Positions 51,150 to 63,778 of a stretch of DNA of 64,000 bases are shown in pieces; position 1 is the stretch's first letter, and each line of letters starts with the position of its first letter. The notes under the pieces are model-generated. The model searched no databases, was not told the origin of the DNA, and was given only the letters and a program-made list of their open reading frames with translations. The position numbers were made by a program, and so were the translations under genes. The stretch comes from Erythroxylum novogranatense (taxonomy: Eukaryota; Streptophyta; Magnoliopsida; Malpighiales; Erythroxylaceae): assembly GCA_029891385.1 (NCBI GenBank), contig CM057227.1, positions 57,909,567 to 57,973,566 of the forward strand, read 5' to 3'.

Positions 51150-52100
51150 ACAAGAAATGAATTTTTAAGTAAAAGGTTTATGTCCCATATACGCTTGTGC
51201 TAAGCCACCAACTGGTCTTTAGATCTAATCCAAATCTCATAAGCTTTATTTGTGAATTTACTATTCAAATTATTATTCCATGTATAACAATTCTTTAGCT
51301 CAACATTGGGAGAGTACTTAAAGATTAAGTGACTCAATTCCCTCTAATAATTATGCCACTGTCCTTCTTCGATCTGCCTAAATACTTTGGGTTAAGCTAG
51401 AAATTTATCCATAGATTAGATACCTTACTCATTGTTAATTAGTGACCTATTACGTTTCCAATTATTATAAAATAGGAAAGCTGAGGTGCCATGTCCAATC
51501 CTACAACTTATATCAGGTTCAACTAAGCTCCTTTGCTTAAGTAATTGAGAGGTGAACTAAGAGTGGGGAGTCTATTTTTAAGTACCAAATACTTTCACCT
51601 TCAATATATAACTATGCATCCATCTCATCCATAATGATTCTTTTTCTACTACCATCCTCTAAAGCCTTTTAGTCATTAAGACCTTATTGGTAACACTTAT
51701 AAGAGTAATCCCAGGTCCCCCCTCTTTAAGAGGTTTGCATACCTCTGACCATTTGACCTTGGCATTGAACTTACTATCATTGATATTACCCTATAAAAAA
51801 TCTTATTTAACTCCTCAATAGTCTTGATTAGGACTTTGGACAAGAACATTTGTTAACTTTAATAAATATGCATGGAATTGACTATATATTTGATGAGTTA
51901 AAGTTTGCCACTGAAAGAGAGATCTTTGTTAGGCTAGCCACCCAACCTCTTTTTGATTTTTTTCACTAAAGGCAAGTATTCTATGAATTACATCCTCCTT
52001 GTCACTAATGGTAAACCCAAAAATGTTAGAGGGGGGGATCTAATAACCATGCTGATCAATGCTCTAAGTATCTCTGTATATAGCATTACACTAGAGGCAA
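51150..52100 (-). pseudogene. LINE-2 copy: C-terminal part of ORF2 (post-RT, zf-RVT)
   Basis: On the minus strand, from 52095 down: PPLTFLGLPLVTRRM, KIKKRLGG, DLSFSGKL (the segment after RT), then KVKWSEVCKPLKEGGPGITL near 51780-51710. Next come CRIGHGTSAFLFYNNWKRNR near 51490 and SKFTNKAYEIWIRSKDQL near 51240, which match the plant zinc-finger RVT domain. Stops are present. It continues upstream at 54374 on the other side of the solo LTR. Confidence 0.85.
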
Positions 52101-54373
52101 TGTTGGACCCCAAATTTTTGTTTTCTTGATGTTATTAAGCATGAATTATTTTGATTTATGATTTATGGTATAGTTTGATTTTATTGAGAATATTCATGGA
52201 AAAATTTGGAATTAATTGAGTTTAGTGTGGAATAATGGTTAAGGAGGAGTAAATATGTGTAAGGGCAAAATGGGCATAACACATGAGTTAGGATGTTTTA
52301 GTCTAAGTAAGGAGGGGCATTTGAGTCTTTGGCTTATTATGTAGGTTAAAGAAATTAGAGTAAGGAAATAAAGAGAGAAAAGAAGTATAAGAAGAAATAA
52401 AAAGGGAGAAAGAAACGAAGGAGTCGGCGGCGGTGAAGAGAGGAAGAAGAAGAGGAAAAAGAGAAAGCTTCGTTTAAGGATTTTCGACAGATTTCAAGCT
52501 TCCTTAAGGTAAGTTAGACTCTCTTATCTTAGTTTGAGTTGGTTTGAACCTTTGTTTTGCTGGAAATGAGTGGAAATCGGTGAAGTTAGGGTTTATGGTG
52601 AAGATTTGTAGATTTGCTTGGTTGTTGTGTTTTTGATGTTTTTGGTGTTAGAATAAGTTCAGAATGATAGTATATGACTTGATTTATGGATTAGATATGT
52701 TGTAGAAGGAGAAGGGGAAATTGTAAGGTTGAAAATGGTGGATTTGGGTTCGGGAAGACGAAGCTCCCGTCCGCACGCCGCGACGTGCGAGGCCACACGC
52801 CGCAACGTGCGAGAGGGTCACACGCCGTGACGTCTTGAGGCAAGCCGCTCTGCGGCGAAGCCAGCCGCACCCGAGGCGAACACGACCCTTTCGTCATGAC
52901 AATGAGCCTCGTCGCATGAGCCTAATTTTTTTTCCAGAATCGATGTTTTTAGTATTTTTGATCATATCTTGTGATACAGAGGTCCTTTTGGGGTGATTTT
53001 AGAGGCGTTGTGAACTAGAGAGATAGGTCTACAAGTTAGATGAAGTGATGAATTAGTTTCTAAGAATATGGAATTTCGGATGGAAGTTAAGAATGGAATT
53101 TAAGGTTTCAACATGAGTTTTGAATAAGATTTTGGTTCTTATTTTAGGAGACCAAGTGAGGCAAGAGGATCAAGAGGCTCAAGAGAAAATTCATTCCTAG
53201 ACAAGAACAAGCAAGGAAATTCAGGTGGGTTCATGTTTATAATAAAGTATATAGGTACTCATTGTTTAGTTCAAATCAAGCAAGATCTTATGCATTTACA
53301 TTACAGCATTCCACGATCGCATTGCATGCTACCATGAATGATCATATTCTGCATTGTGTTATGCATTCATGACTATTATCAAGAGTTTTACAAAGGAATG
53401 TTTTTCCTTTCACGAATACAAGTGCATGAATTCAAGCTTTACGAAATATTTATATATGACAAGCAAGATCATAAGCAAGTGCCGGATTGGCAAACCAGTT
53501 TACAAGAATACGATTTATGCATGCTTATGTGGGTTTGCGGTGTCCCTCACGATAGTCAAGTGCACATTGACTCAGAAAGGCTTCTCCCGCCTGCCCGACT
53601 GTGGCACAGGGTTTCTCAGATAGATTCCCTCATGAAACTACGTCTACACATCAACATTTCGATGGTTATGTGTAGTACGTCACGAACCCGGGACACCCAA
53701 ACCATCATGTTATGTGTTATGAAATGTTATGTGACATGCATCATGATTTATTCAGAAATCAAGCACTTTACAAGAAATGACTCATACATGTTCAGTATTA
53801 TGATTTCAACAAGTATTACGGCAATGAGATATTTTGAATATTATTTTTGCTTATTACTATATTATAAATATGTTCCCACGAGCGTTATAGCTCACCCCCT
53901 CTAATCTCCCCCATTCAGGTGACGAGCCAGAGATCGAGTGAGTGAGTCACGAGTACGGCAGCACTCCAGTTATATTTTGTCATGTTTATTTTTCATGACT
54001 TTAATTTCATTTCAAGTATCATTGGTTCAAGAGTGTTTTATATTTTGGCTCTTGAACTTAGAGTTGTAATTTGTTTTGAGATATCATCAATTGAAACATG
54101 AATTACGGATTTGGTTGTTTACAAGCATGAAAGCACGTTTTGAGTATGATCATGATGAGTCCATTGAACTTCCGATGGATTCCTTTCTAAATCGTTAAAT
54201 TTGCATGTTTGGATGTGATGGTTTAAATTACAATAAGCGGGGTTTGCAAGTATGTTTTGATTTTTCAGCAGGCCCATTACTCTTCCGCAGGTCTTTTGTT
54301 TAAATGTATTATGATCACGTTTTCCCGCCACGCTCTCACGACAGACGTTGGGTTCCGGCAGCGGGGTCCAACA
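52101..54373 (+). mobile_element. Solo LTR (2.27 kb) inserted in LINE-2
   Basis: Perfect 11-bp terminal inverted repeats TGTTGGACCCC and GGGGTCCAACA, and perfect 5-bp target duplications GGCAA at 52096-52100 and 54374-54378. No interior or second LTR. The two flanks are consecutive parts of the same LINE reverse transcriptase. The CG-rich block at 52750-52920 and the end GGGTTCCGGCAGCGGGGTCC suggest a gypsy-type LTR. The longest frame in the window (53338-53904) lies inside but is taken as chance. Confidence 0.95.
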
Positions 54374-54800
54374 GGCAATGATAATATAAACTTTATTATA
54401 GTTTATATCTAATCCAGATAACTCTATAAACTTCCTTTTGGACTTCATTAAGACTTGAGCATATTTGATTTCTACCTTGAAAAAGTAACAAGTCATTTAC
54501 CAAACATAAACAAGTTAGTTTAATCTTCTTACACTTATTATGATACCTGAAATGGGGACTCCTCATTATATTGTGCTTCAAGTATAGAGTCAAGGCTTTT
54601 ATAGATAGTATAAATAGACAAGGAGAAACAAGATCTCTTTGTCTTATGTCTTTCACACCCTTAAAGACCTTATTTCTCCTTTAGGGGCAGTAATGCAGGA
54701 AGAAATAAAACTAAGATCTCCTAAAACCTATTTGTTGCTCCTATGTGAAGGAATATTTCAAGGTAAAGGCTTTCTTTTAGACCTAGAAAATGGGGTTGTT
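54374..54800 (-). pseudogene. LINE-2 copy: RT palm segment
   Basis: 54656-54396 on the minus strand reads KDIRQRDLVSPCLFILSIKA, then FRYHNKCKKIKLTCLCLVND and LLLFQGRN. These are RT blocks RQGDPLSP and LCFADDLL with the catalytic FADD changed to LVND, so inactive. It also has stops. Upstream, near 54680-54660, FKGV precedes it as in L1 elements. A different copy from the LINE at 43030-50000, because both contain the RQGD region. Confidence 0.85.
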
Positions 54801-57800
54801 TGAAGTTTTGGGTGAGGCTTAACTGGAAGAGGGCAAAGAGGGGAACTCATTAGGAGTAGGGACAAAGGATAAGACATTTTTATAGGAAGCCATACTCAAA
54901 CATGCACAAAATAGCTTTTGGTAGGGAGGTGTTTAAAATTTAGTTACCTAAAATAGTAAGACTATACTTAGGCGGGAACAAAAAAGTGAAAGAAACAAAA
55001 ATCTCCCTCCACCTTTAGGAGAAGAAGGAAAGGAAACTGGGAGAAGTTGAATACTTGAACAAGGTCGTTATAAACACCAAAACTAGAAGATACAAATCCT
55101 CTTAAGGAAGAGATAGGTTTATAGAAAGGAGTTGGAATGGAATAGGATGAAAAAACATAGTACACTTAATAACAAATATCAAAGACAAGGAAAAGACAAA
55201 GGAAAAATAGCTGAAGCCAAGGGAAATCATCCATGAAAGCTTATAGGTAGAGAATATGGCGGAGTAACATGATTAATCTACTAGGAGGAGCTTTGAAAGG
55301 AAGAGAGTTTGTAGAACTTATAGCTATAACCCAAGTCTTATATTCTGGTTAGAAGAAAAGAAAATCTTATAAGAATCTAAAATTTGTGTTACTTTAAATC
55401 TTTTCAATGTTCTTCAAATCCCTATTAAATCTCCAACATCTAAATTAACCAAACCTTGCCATTTTTCCCTTTTATGAATAACTTACAACATTCAAGTGGG
55501 CTAAAAATAGTATTTTATTTAACAAAAATTGCCTGAAATTGACAAAAGGTTATAGGAGAATGAAACTTAAAGAATAACACAACTAATGGTTCAACAATAG
55601 AACAAAAATACAATTGCATAAAGGATGAGACCTAAAAATTGTTATAATATACTATAACCATTACAAAATAGTTCAATGACTATGTAACTCTATGAAGGCC
55701 AAGTAATGCAAATCGTTTTTCAATTTGGCATACTTCTATATTAACCATATACGTATAAAATTAATTATTGTTCTAAACTCCACTAATAAACTCTTTAATG
55801 AAAGGTTTCGTTTTTGAATCCTCTGAATTGTATTGCTTTGTGCTTGGATGTCCACAAATTTAATTGTAATTCACTGGTATAAGGAGAATTTTTCATGATA
55901 TATTAGGACTTGTACATCCTCCTCCTCGCAATATGAAGCCCCACATAACCAATGATCTGAAAGAAGCATGTAGCTTGGTATTTAGATATAACGTTACCCT
56001 AGTAACCCAATTAATTAATAAAAAAGATGTACAAAAGACATAATCCAACAAATCAATTAATTGACAAACTAGTTTAAGAAACATTAAAAAAATCACCTAA
56101 TAGAGTGATAGTAGGCACCGAATGAAGTTAGAAGTTATTATCCAAGGGTAAGTAATCAAAAAATCTGCAAGTTCTTTAATTAGATTAAGAATGGAATTAA
56201 TTCTCTTATATTTTTAGTAGCATGTATTTGCACTTCCCTATCATGAGTGGACGCAAACATTAAGCAGAGAGGATTGAATGTGAGTAATGATTGGAAAAGA
56301 TAGATTAGTGTTTTTGCATTTAAAGATTTAGAGATAGAGAAACATGGTGGGACTAACTGAGGAAAGAGAGGTTAAACATCTTAAACATTTTTCATTAACA
56401 AACCACATTATTTTTTATTAATTTGAAAAAAATCAATTTACTTTATATCAGCTGGTTATGGAGTTTAAGTATGAGCTTGGCCTCAAATCTAAACATTATT
56501 TTAAGTTTTTAGCTCAAATATAACTTAAACTTTTATTATCTCAAATTTTATTCATTGACCTTAAGCCAAACTTAGGTCAAATTACCATCCCTATTAAAAA
56601 CTAATCCCTTTGAATTTGCCATAAAGTAATGAAATCTAAAGTCTTGTATATATTTACTTTAGTTGAATTAGTTACAACCCATATTATAAAATTACATAGT
56701 TAGTTAAATATTGATAATATAAACTAATTGTTCTTATATAAATTGAAAATTTAATTAATATTGGTTTATTAAAATATAATATAATCATATCACATTAATT
56801 TATTAATATCATTATTAAATTAATAATATTCAAAATTATATGTGGATTATTATAAGTATAAATTAATTTTATTAAATTATTAAAATAAAAAGAAATATAA
56901 TAACATTTATTTAAATAATATATACTTAAAATTTTCTCGATTAAGAGAAGTGATATGATAAACTTAATCTTTTAAAGTATTTAAAAATTAGAGTATCGTG
57001 TAGGCATTTAATTTTTTTTAAAATAAAAGAAATTGTATTAATAATAGCAAAAGTTATAACTTAACATTATAATGAGTCGCGGTATCAGCTCATAAGTCAT
57101 CACAATTTGAGGTTACAATAGAATATTACGAATGAGAGAAAAAAATTAAATTATAGCATCCATGTAGTTTTCAAGTCAGGGCTAAGAGAGTTTTGTTTTT
57201 TGTTGACTATTAAAGCTTCTCGAACCTAATTGTCAACAAGGGGCTGTTTAGTGTTATGTATCTTAATTTAGGGGGTAAAGGATAATCATAATTAGACACC
57301 TTAGAACATACCCCTACTATGATAGCATATAAGTGCTATATTTTTTGGCCCTTCTTTAAATCTTCTAAGTTTAGCTCTAAATAGTTCCATTTCTTCTCCA
57401 AATCACTCCTTTTTCTTAAAGAGGTAGAAATATATCTTGAAATAAAATAAATTTCAAATTAAGTACCAAATCCTTCGAAAACATCTAAAACATAAGCAAT
57501 TTGCTATAAAAATAATATATATCTAGCATATATTAAAATCCATCACATTTAAACAATTGCTTGTTCTTAAGCAAACCAATTTCATCATTCAATCTCAAGT
57601 AGAAAATAATCCTAGAAAAGTGCTAAACAAATTAAAGATAACCATGGAGATTCTTTATTACTTATTCAACCATTAAGGTCATCAAAATGTCAAGTAAATA
57701 ACTAATTGTATTAGTTTGTAAGTTAAATTCAATTTACTGTATGATCCTTCAAACTTTAAACCAAATCAAAAAATTCATCTCCATGCATAAAATAAAAAAT

Positions 57801-58089
57801 ACGTAAGATAAAATGCTACATCATTCAAACATTATAAGTTTGTCTGAAAAGTTACCTATCCTTTTTATGCTAAAGTAAACACCTTGTTATGAATACCTCA
57901 AGTTACTCAATTAGGACACTATGTGAAATGGCAAGTAGCACCATTGTTTAATTTCAACCTTTTTGTTGGTATGAAACCAATGGAGTGAAATTATTTGTAC
58001 TAATGTTTTTTTAAATCATTTTTATGAGTTTATATATTTAATTTCTATGAGATAATGAAAATGCTAAAAGGAAGTCATAATTACTTACT
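54801..58089. other. AT-rich spacer, no gene seen
   Basis: Over 3 kb without a convincing frame, terminal repeats or known family. 56600-57060 is extremely AT-rich. Confidence 0.6.
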
Positions 58090-58170
58090 GTATTTGTAAT
58101 TTACTTCCGGTGGTCGGGCTCTACAAGCGGAGTTTTCCTCGAATCCCAAAAAAAAGTATTTGTAATTTAC
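58090..58170 (+). mobile_element. Tiny 5'-truncated SINE/retroposon with 15-bp target duplications
   Basis: A perfect duplication GTATTTGTAATTTAC at 58090-58104 and 58156-58170 flanks a 51-bp insert. The insert starts TTCCGGTGGTCGGGCTC and ends TCGAATCCC plus a run of eight A. This is a textbook LINE-mediated retroposition product, reduced to the 3' end of a SINE-like RNA. The insert is GC-richer than the surroundings. Confidence 0.93.
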
Positions 58171-58680
58171 ATAAGAAATATTATAATGCTTATTAAGCGT
58201 TCATTTTCCAAATCTATGCAGAAAATTAAATTTACTTATTCTCCAATATTCTTAACTAGTTATAAAGACAATTTAAATCACCAAAACAATCAAACTTATA
58301 ATGAATTATCTCCAATAATATGCTTTTAAACAAAAACAAATTTTAAGAATTACTTCCTATCAAGAAAATTATGAAAAATTAATAAGCTTGGGTATAATAT
58401 ATAATCCTATAATCCCTTCCCAACACTTAAAATAAATAGTTTCCTTAATGTTTCAAACATATAAGAATGTTAGAAATAATAAAAGGGAAAAGATATGGAG
58501 AACTTGAGCTTCCATAATTTGATATACTTGAGGAAAGTTAAAGTTCCATTCCATTGATGATCCATTAAAGCATTAAGTGGAGTATAAAAAAACTTTGACA
58601 AAATGGAAGTCAAATTAGAAACTACAAAAATATATATACATGTTGATCAAGATTTAACAAAATAAAAAATGAAAGTACAA
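58171..58680. other. AT-rich spacer
   Basis: Nothing recognised. Confidence 0.6.
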
Positions 58681-60130
58681 AAATTACCCAAGAAATTAAT
58701 CTTTTAGAGGAGGTAGTGGTATCTAAGGTGACACCTAAGGAACAATTGTCTGCTAGTTTACTACGTCATTGAAAGAAATCATCTCTATTAAGCTCCCTAT
58801 GGATGACTTAGTAGCATTGTCTCATTATGATCATCAAACTCTTGATCTCCTACATAAATAGTAGTCTCCTCTCCCAATAGTGTAGCAGTGTCCTTCAACT
58901 ATGCAATATTTGCGTCTCTTTACATCTTCCTCTCTAATTAGCTTCACTAAATCATTGGCCTGTGGCATAACTCCATCATCTTTAGGCTCATTGAGATCGC
59001 ACTTTGATTCCTCAAGTGAAGTTAGCTCTATTGGTTATATAGGTCATATCGGTGAAGGTAAGATCTCCACTCCTAAGTGTTGTGTGATCCTCACCATGGT
59101 GTCACCCAAATAGTACATATAGTTCTCCATAAAAGTAAGGGTGGCCAGCTAGGCCACTCATGTAGAAGTCGGTGGTATTGCTTGAGTTATTGCTTACTTT
59201 AGACCTATAGTCTAGTCCTATTATATGAAAGCTTCCTCTGTAGCTCTTAGTGGTCCCCCATCAACCATGAAATACTATCCTTAGTTGTCCACCCTAAGCT
59301 GCACTAATTGCATCACTCATAATATCTCCATCACGATCATCGTAGGATTGGCTACTATAAAAAGTTCTAGCTTATCCATTGGCATTCCTAACCCTTCGCT
59401 AGTCTTGTAATAATTGAGCCTTTATCGATAATATAAAAGTTAGCCTAATTAAGGTAGCCATAAACCAATTAAATAAAGAAGGTTCCCAAGTGTGTACTTT
59501 TCCTTCGACATATACATTATATGAGGATGAGGTCTTTTATGTTCATTTGGTGCTCTCTCTCCTCATATAAAGTGAGTGCACTAGAAACTTGTGCACAACA
59601 ACATTATTGGGATTTTGACTCCTAACACCTTGGTTTTTATGGAATGGTAAAGATTCAATGTAGCCATGATACACCAGTATTTCCTCGAGTTGTTGTTAAA
59701 CCAATCATATTCCATAGATATCTAATTCAAGGTTATGGTCTATGTGTACTCCTTGATGTAGAAGCTAGTTTGTACCCCATACTAGTTGTAACTAAAGATA
59801 TGGTCCATGCCTCTTTTTAAATTAGAGGATCATATCTTCCTCCCATGGCACCATGGTGCCATCTACCTGCAGGGTATATATTGGCTTAAGAATCAACTCC
59901 TAACATATTGGCTCTCTAATTTCAAAGAAGTTTGATCACCCGTTAAAAGAAATGATGACTCATATTTCCCAATCTATAAAACTCGAGGCCTCAAACTATT
60001 GCATTTGAAAGGTCTAATATCTCTTTTTTTTTGCCTCCATCTTAAAATATAGTAACTAATGGTCTAATCACTCTTCTAGTTGTTTTGAGAATTGTGATGC
60101 AACTGGAAGTGGTGGTGGTAGTGCTTGTGA
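58680..60130 (-). pseudogene. Degraded frame, possibly Athila-like or plant-transposon-protein domain
   Basis: The minus strand is less AT-rich than its surroundings. Frame pieces such as SKEKYTLGNLLYLIGLWL (about 59500) and PPTSTWSGLAGHPYFYGELY (about 59160) recall the end of the plant transposon-protein domain found in Athila-type elements (…GHPSLIT…). Stops and shifts interrupt every frame. The identification is weak and rests on short motif likeness only. Confidence 0.25.
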
Positions 60131-60169
60131 TATCGATCGTGGTAGCTATTATCTACTTAAAGTATGAGT

Positions 60170-61321
60170 TTGATATGTGCTTGATTGTTTATACATTCAC
60201 TCATTAACACTTAGTGGTTATTTTTATGAAATGCTTAAGATACTTATTTAAGTTCATATTTGATTTTAGGTACCAAGTTAGCAGCATAAGAACTAAAATG
60301 GGTTAAAATCACATTTTTAAAGTCATCCTCTTTATGTTCAAACTCATTTGTCTTTATGGAACAAGAAGGAGATGGATTAGGGTGAAGATGGGACAAGCAA
60401 ATGAAGAATTAGCATGATTTGCAAGTTGTATGGTTGTGCATCCAAATGAATCATTTTTGGAACACAAAGGGAGGGATAACATGTACTTAACTTGAATCTA
60501 TGCAGGGGTAATCTTCATAATTTCATTTCATAGGGGATATCGAAGTCAAAGAACTTATTTAGGCATCTCTTCATTGTGTATTGTTGATTATTTCTCTCTC
60601 TAGAAATTGTTTGTGTTATTTATAACTTAACCTGTTAGGTATTCATATGTGAATGATTAATATTCTCATTCTCAATAGATTGTTTATTTATGAACCCGTT
60701 ACTAGAATATGGAATATGATACGTAATTGTTGTATTTGCAATTCATTGGTGGTAAAATAATGGTGACAAATCATTAGGGATAACATGACATAGGTTAAAT
60801 AACACGAGCTTGTATGGCTATTGCCTTGATTAATATATTTTCCTAGTTTGTAATGCGACTGTCTTACTAAATCTAGAGAGCTTGTTCTAGGTTGTTTAAT
60901 AACTAAGTTTAGTAAAAGAGCTTATTTTGATTACACACAAATTAAGTGAAAACCGAGGATAATAGAGCTTGTTGTTAACCTATGATTAATAGTTTCTAAG
61001 AGAGGTGTAAGACAAACAAGACAATGATGTATGTTTAATTGTTTGTAGGTGAAGACTAAAACAAGATCTAAATTCTAAACTCATTCATCAATCTTATAAT
61101 TTTTCACTGTTTAAATTGATTTGTTTTCATTAGTTCAATTTTACTCTGTATTCTTAATCACATCTAACCAAACGCCTTTTTTTAATCCTAAACATCGATT
61201 CTTTTCATTACAAAAGTTGCATAAACACTCATTGTGGATACGATCCCCACTCACCATTGCTCTAAATCTTATTGTACAGAGTTTAGTTTTATTTTCTGTT
61301 GCATTCAACACGCATCAAGAA
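60170..61321 (+). repeat. Probable 5' LTR of an Athila/Tat-like gypsy element
   Basis: Its right part has the GAGCTTG-rich style of these LTRs (60800-61000) and ends GATACGATCCCCACTC ... CACGCATCA just before a degraded primer-binding site. The left edge is uncertain; TGATATGTGCTTGATTG near 60171 is a candidate. No partner LTR is in the window. Confidence 0.5.
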
Positions 61322-61324
61322 TTT

Positions 61325-61342
61325 TGGCATTGTTGTTAGGGA
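61325..61342 (+). other. Degraded gypsy primer-binding site
   Basis: TGGCATTGTTGTTAGGGA matches the common Athila/Tat site TGGCGCCGTTGCCGGGGA at 12 of 18 bases. All six changes are C-to-T or G-to-A, as expected from deamination of methylated cytosine. Confidence 0.65.
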
Positions 61343-61499
61343 GTATGATGCTTTAGTTTTAGTTTTTGATTTCAATTAGTGTTATATATATTAGTTTATA
61401 ATTATTTTTTACATTTATTTCTTAATCTTTTCATGTTTTTTAGTGTTTATGTATAAAAAGGACACAACATAGGGAGTATATCATTGTTGGGGTAGGTAA

Positions 61500-61819
61500 A
61501 TACTATTGGTGGAAAATTTTGCCCATAATCCATATTCCCAATCCTATAACTCAGGTTGGAGAGATCATATGAACCTTAGTTATAAAGGGGATAACTAGCA
61601 AAACTACCTCCTGGATAGGCTGCAGGGTGCACAACAATTCTTGTATAGGCTAGAAGCCTCTTATTCTAACTTAGGTACATCTTTAGAAAACCTGGTTAAG
61701 TCTCTTACCACCAATACTCTGGAATTTCAACAGAATTTGAAACAATTCCAGAAAGAAATAAGATCTAGGATCCAGAATTTGGTAAGCCAGATGGGTCAGA
61801 TGGCGGTAGCTATTGTAGG
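61500..61819 (+). pseudogene. Gypsy (Athila/Tat-like) gag fragment, interrupted
   Basis: Reads NPYSQSYNSGWRDHMNLSYK near 61520-61590, then LLDRLQGAQQFLYRLEASYS, then LENLVKSLTTNTLEFQQNLK and IQNLVSQMGQMAVAI up to about 61815. This follows the gag C-terminal pattern of Athila/Tat elements: a Tyr/Trp-rich NPYS..YN.GWR.H.N block, a coiled-coil-like segment, then QIGQLA. The frame is cut at 61820 by a copia LTR. At least one stop precedes the cut. Confidence 0.8.
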
Positions 61820-63765
61820 TGTAAGTCGACTTGTATGAAGATGTAAGTCGACTTATACCAGTTCGGTACTAATAAGTCGACTTGTATACCCGTGTAAGTC
61901 GACTTATGCGTATCTGATCTTAGTGAGATTGTTAGAGTAGTGCCCTAAAGGCAATCCCTTTAGCGCTTTTTGTTCATAGTCATGTACAGACTTTATGAAT
62001 AAATAAAGAAAGGCATGTTTCATTTATTTGATGTTCTTTATGAATTGATATTGATCTTTAATCAAATTAATGAAGTCCATGATATATGACATAGCATGAA
62101 GGAAATTATGATGTGATCATAATCCTGAGATTCCTATCATGTGCAATTATGTCAGTATCTAAATTCTCCCTAGTCATAGGATTAATGAGACTGGACATCA
62201 TTAATCCGGACAAACTAGCATATGTTATACTCCTTGATTGGATCAAGCAATGAATCTCAGAAACTGTAAATATGAGATATTTAGAGTTGACATGTGGATG
62301 CTTACTAGCGGTAGTAAGTACATTAGATGACCTGCCATGAGATCATCACATGGATGTCCTATTCTAATGTCAGTGATAATCTCATCATAGCAATGGTGCA
62401 AGTATCCTTAGACTTGAGGTACTCAAGGATATCTTGGATATTGATTATGTGCTTTGACTCCATTGCTTGTTGCCTTTCAGAGGTTACTCATAGGGTGGTG
62501 CTTGGGTGCGACTTGAGGTATTGAAGGTAATTGAGTAGCCAATAAAGGATTCATCACTTACGTGATAGCGAAGAGATACCTGACCTCTTATCGGGATCAT
62601 TACTTTAAGTCTCTGTCGAACATAATTATGTCATGAAGAGGGTCTTCATGGACATATAAAGTAATGAGTCCTAAGACAGGAACTGATATCACTTGGGTTA
62701 GACTTAGTCTAGTAAGAGTTGACACTTTGACCATACTCATAACCAAGTGGGGTATAGGATGTTGAAAGGACGAATTGCACAGTAATTGTCTATGGAAGGG
62801 TTCGTGATCTGGTTCGTGATGAATTCATCAAACCAATTACTTTCCGGTCAATTGGGGGTCATGATGTGTTGCTAGACGCCGCTCATGACTTGCTCAGATT
62901 AATTGTTAATCTAAGTGGCCAACATAACCGGGAACCTAAAGAGTCACACGCATAAGAGTGTTTCAGAGAATCCGTAAAATAGTATTGGACAGAGTTCCAT
63001 AATGGAGAGCATTAGGATTAAATGGATCCCGATGAGATTGGGATATGTCCCGATGAGATCGCGACATCAATATTGCTAAGAAAGGTTTAGAGTCATGTTT
63101 GATGCAAGGGGCGGCGAGTGGTAGGACCAACCCAGTTTGACTGGACCTCTTTAGCAATTATATATATATATATTAATTAATTAAGATTAATTAATTATAT
63201 ATATATAAGCATGTGGGACGTTGGAAAGGATGAGAAGATAAGAGCTTTGAAAAGTCAAAGCTTGATTTCTTTATTCATTTAATTAATGAATGGTCATTAA
63301 GCCTCCATTTGTAAGCATCTTAAGGCTAGTATTTTTAATTGTTAAAATAACTATAAGATGGCTTATTTGGGACAGGATGGACGACGATTTTTGGTAGGAT
63401 TAGAAGTTGAAAAACTTAATTGTTAAGTTTCCTTTGAAAAGTTGATTTTCAAGTCTTCTTCCTTAAGCATCATCGGATCTTCTCTTCTTCTCCAAGTGTT
63501 CCAAAGTCAATCTCAAGCTCTCCAAGGACAGAGGTAGGGTCTAGCAGCCTTTACTTTGTTCTAGCTATTCTCGGGTCAAAAGAGTTTGTCCCGGTTAGGT
63601 TTTCTGATCTCTGCGTGGATACCTTTAGAGATAGTCTCTATTGGCTATTCAGGTTTGAATCTTCATATAGACACATAGATCCTGGCCTTCGGGAAGGTCC
63701 CGGTAACAAAAATTTTTATTTTCCGCGCCTGGTACATGTGATGTACCTCCCGGGATTTTCCTACA
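61820..63765 (+). repeat. 5' LTR of a copia element running off the right edge, 1,946 bp
   Basis: Begins TGTAAGTCGACTTG and ends TTTCCTACA, directly before a primer-binding site. It is the inverted counterpart of the LTRs at 14211 and 21868, with the same AAGTCGACTT cluster at its start (four full copies within about 61822-61910). It interrupts a gypsy gag, so it is younger than that element. The 5 bp before it are GTAGG; the matching duplication would be outside the window. Confidence 0.93.
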
Positions 63766-63766
63766 G

Positions 63767-63778
63767 TGGTATCAGAGC
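63767..63778 (+). other. Primer-binding site of the right-edge copia element
   Basis: TGGTATCAGAGC one base after the LTR end, followed by CA. Initiator tRNA-Met type, as at 21855-21866. Confidence 0.93.

Noticed and set aside
53338..53904. A 188-codon open frame, the longest continuous one in the window
   Set aside because: It lies wholly inside a solo LTR with perfect ends and target duplications, matches no family I know, and has an unusual composition (rich in Met, Cys, His and Tyr).
63160..63210. AT-rich palindrome in the right-edge LTR as an origin or terminator
   Set aside because: It is a low-complexity TTAATTAA/TATATA tract, with a comparable tract in the other family LTRs.
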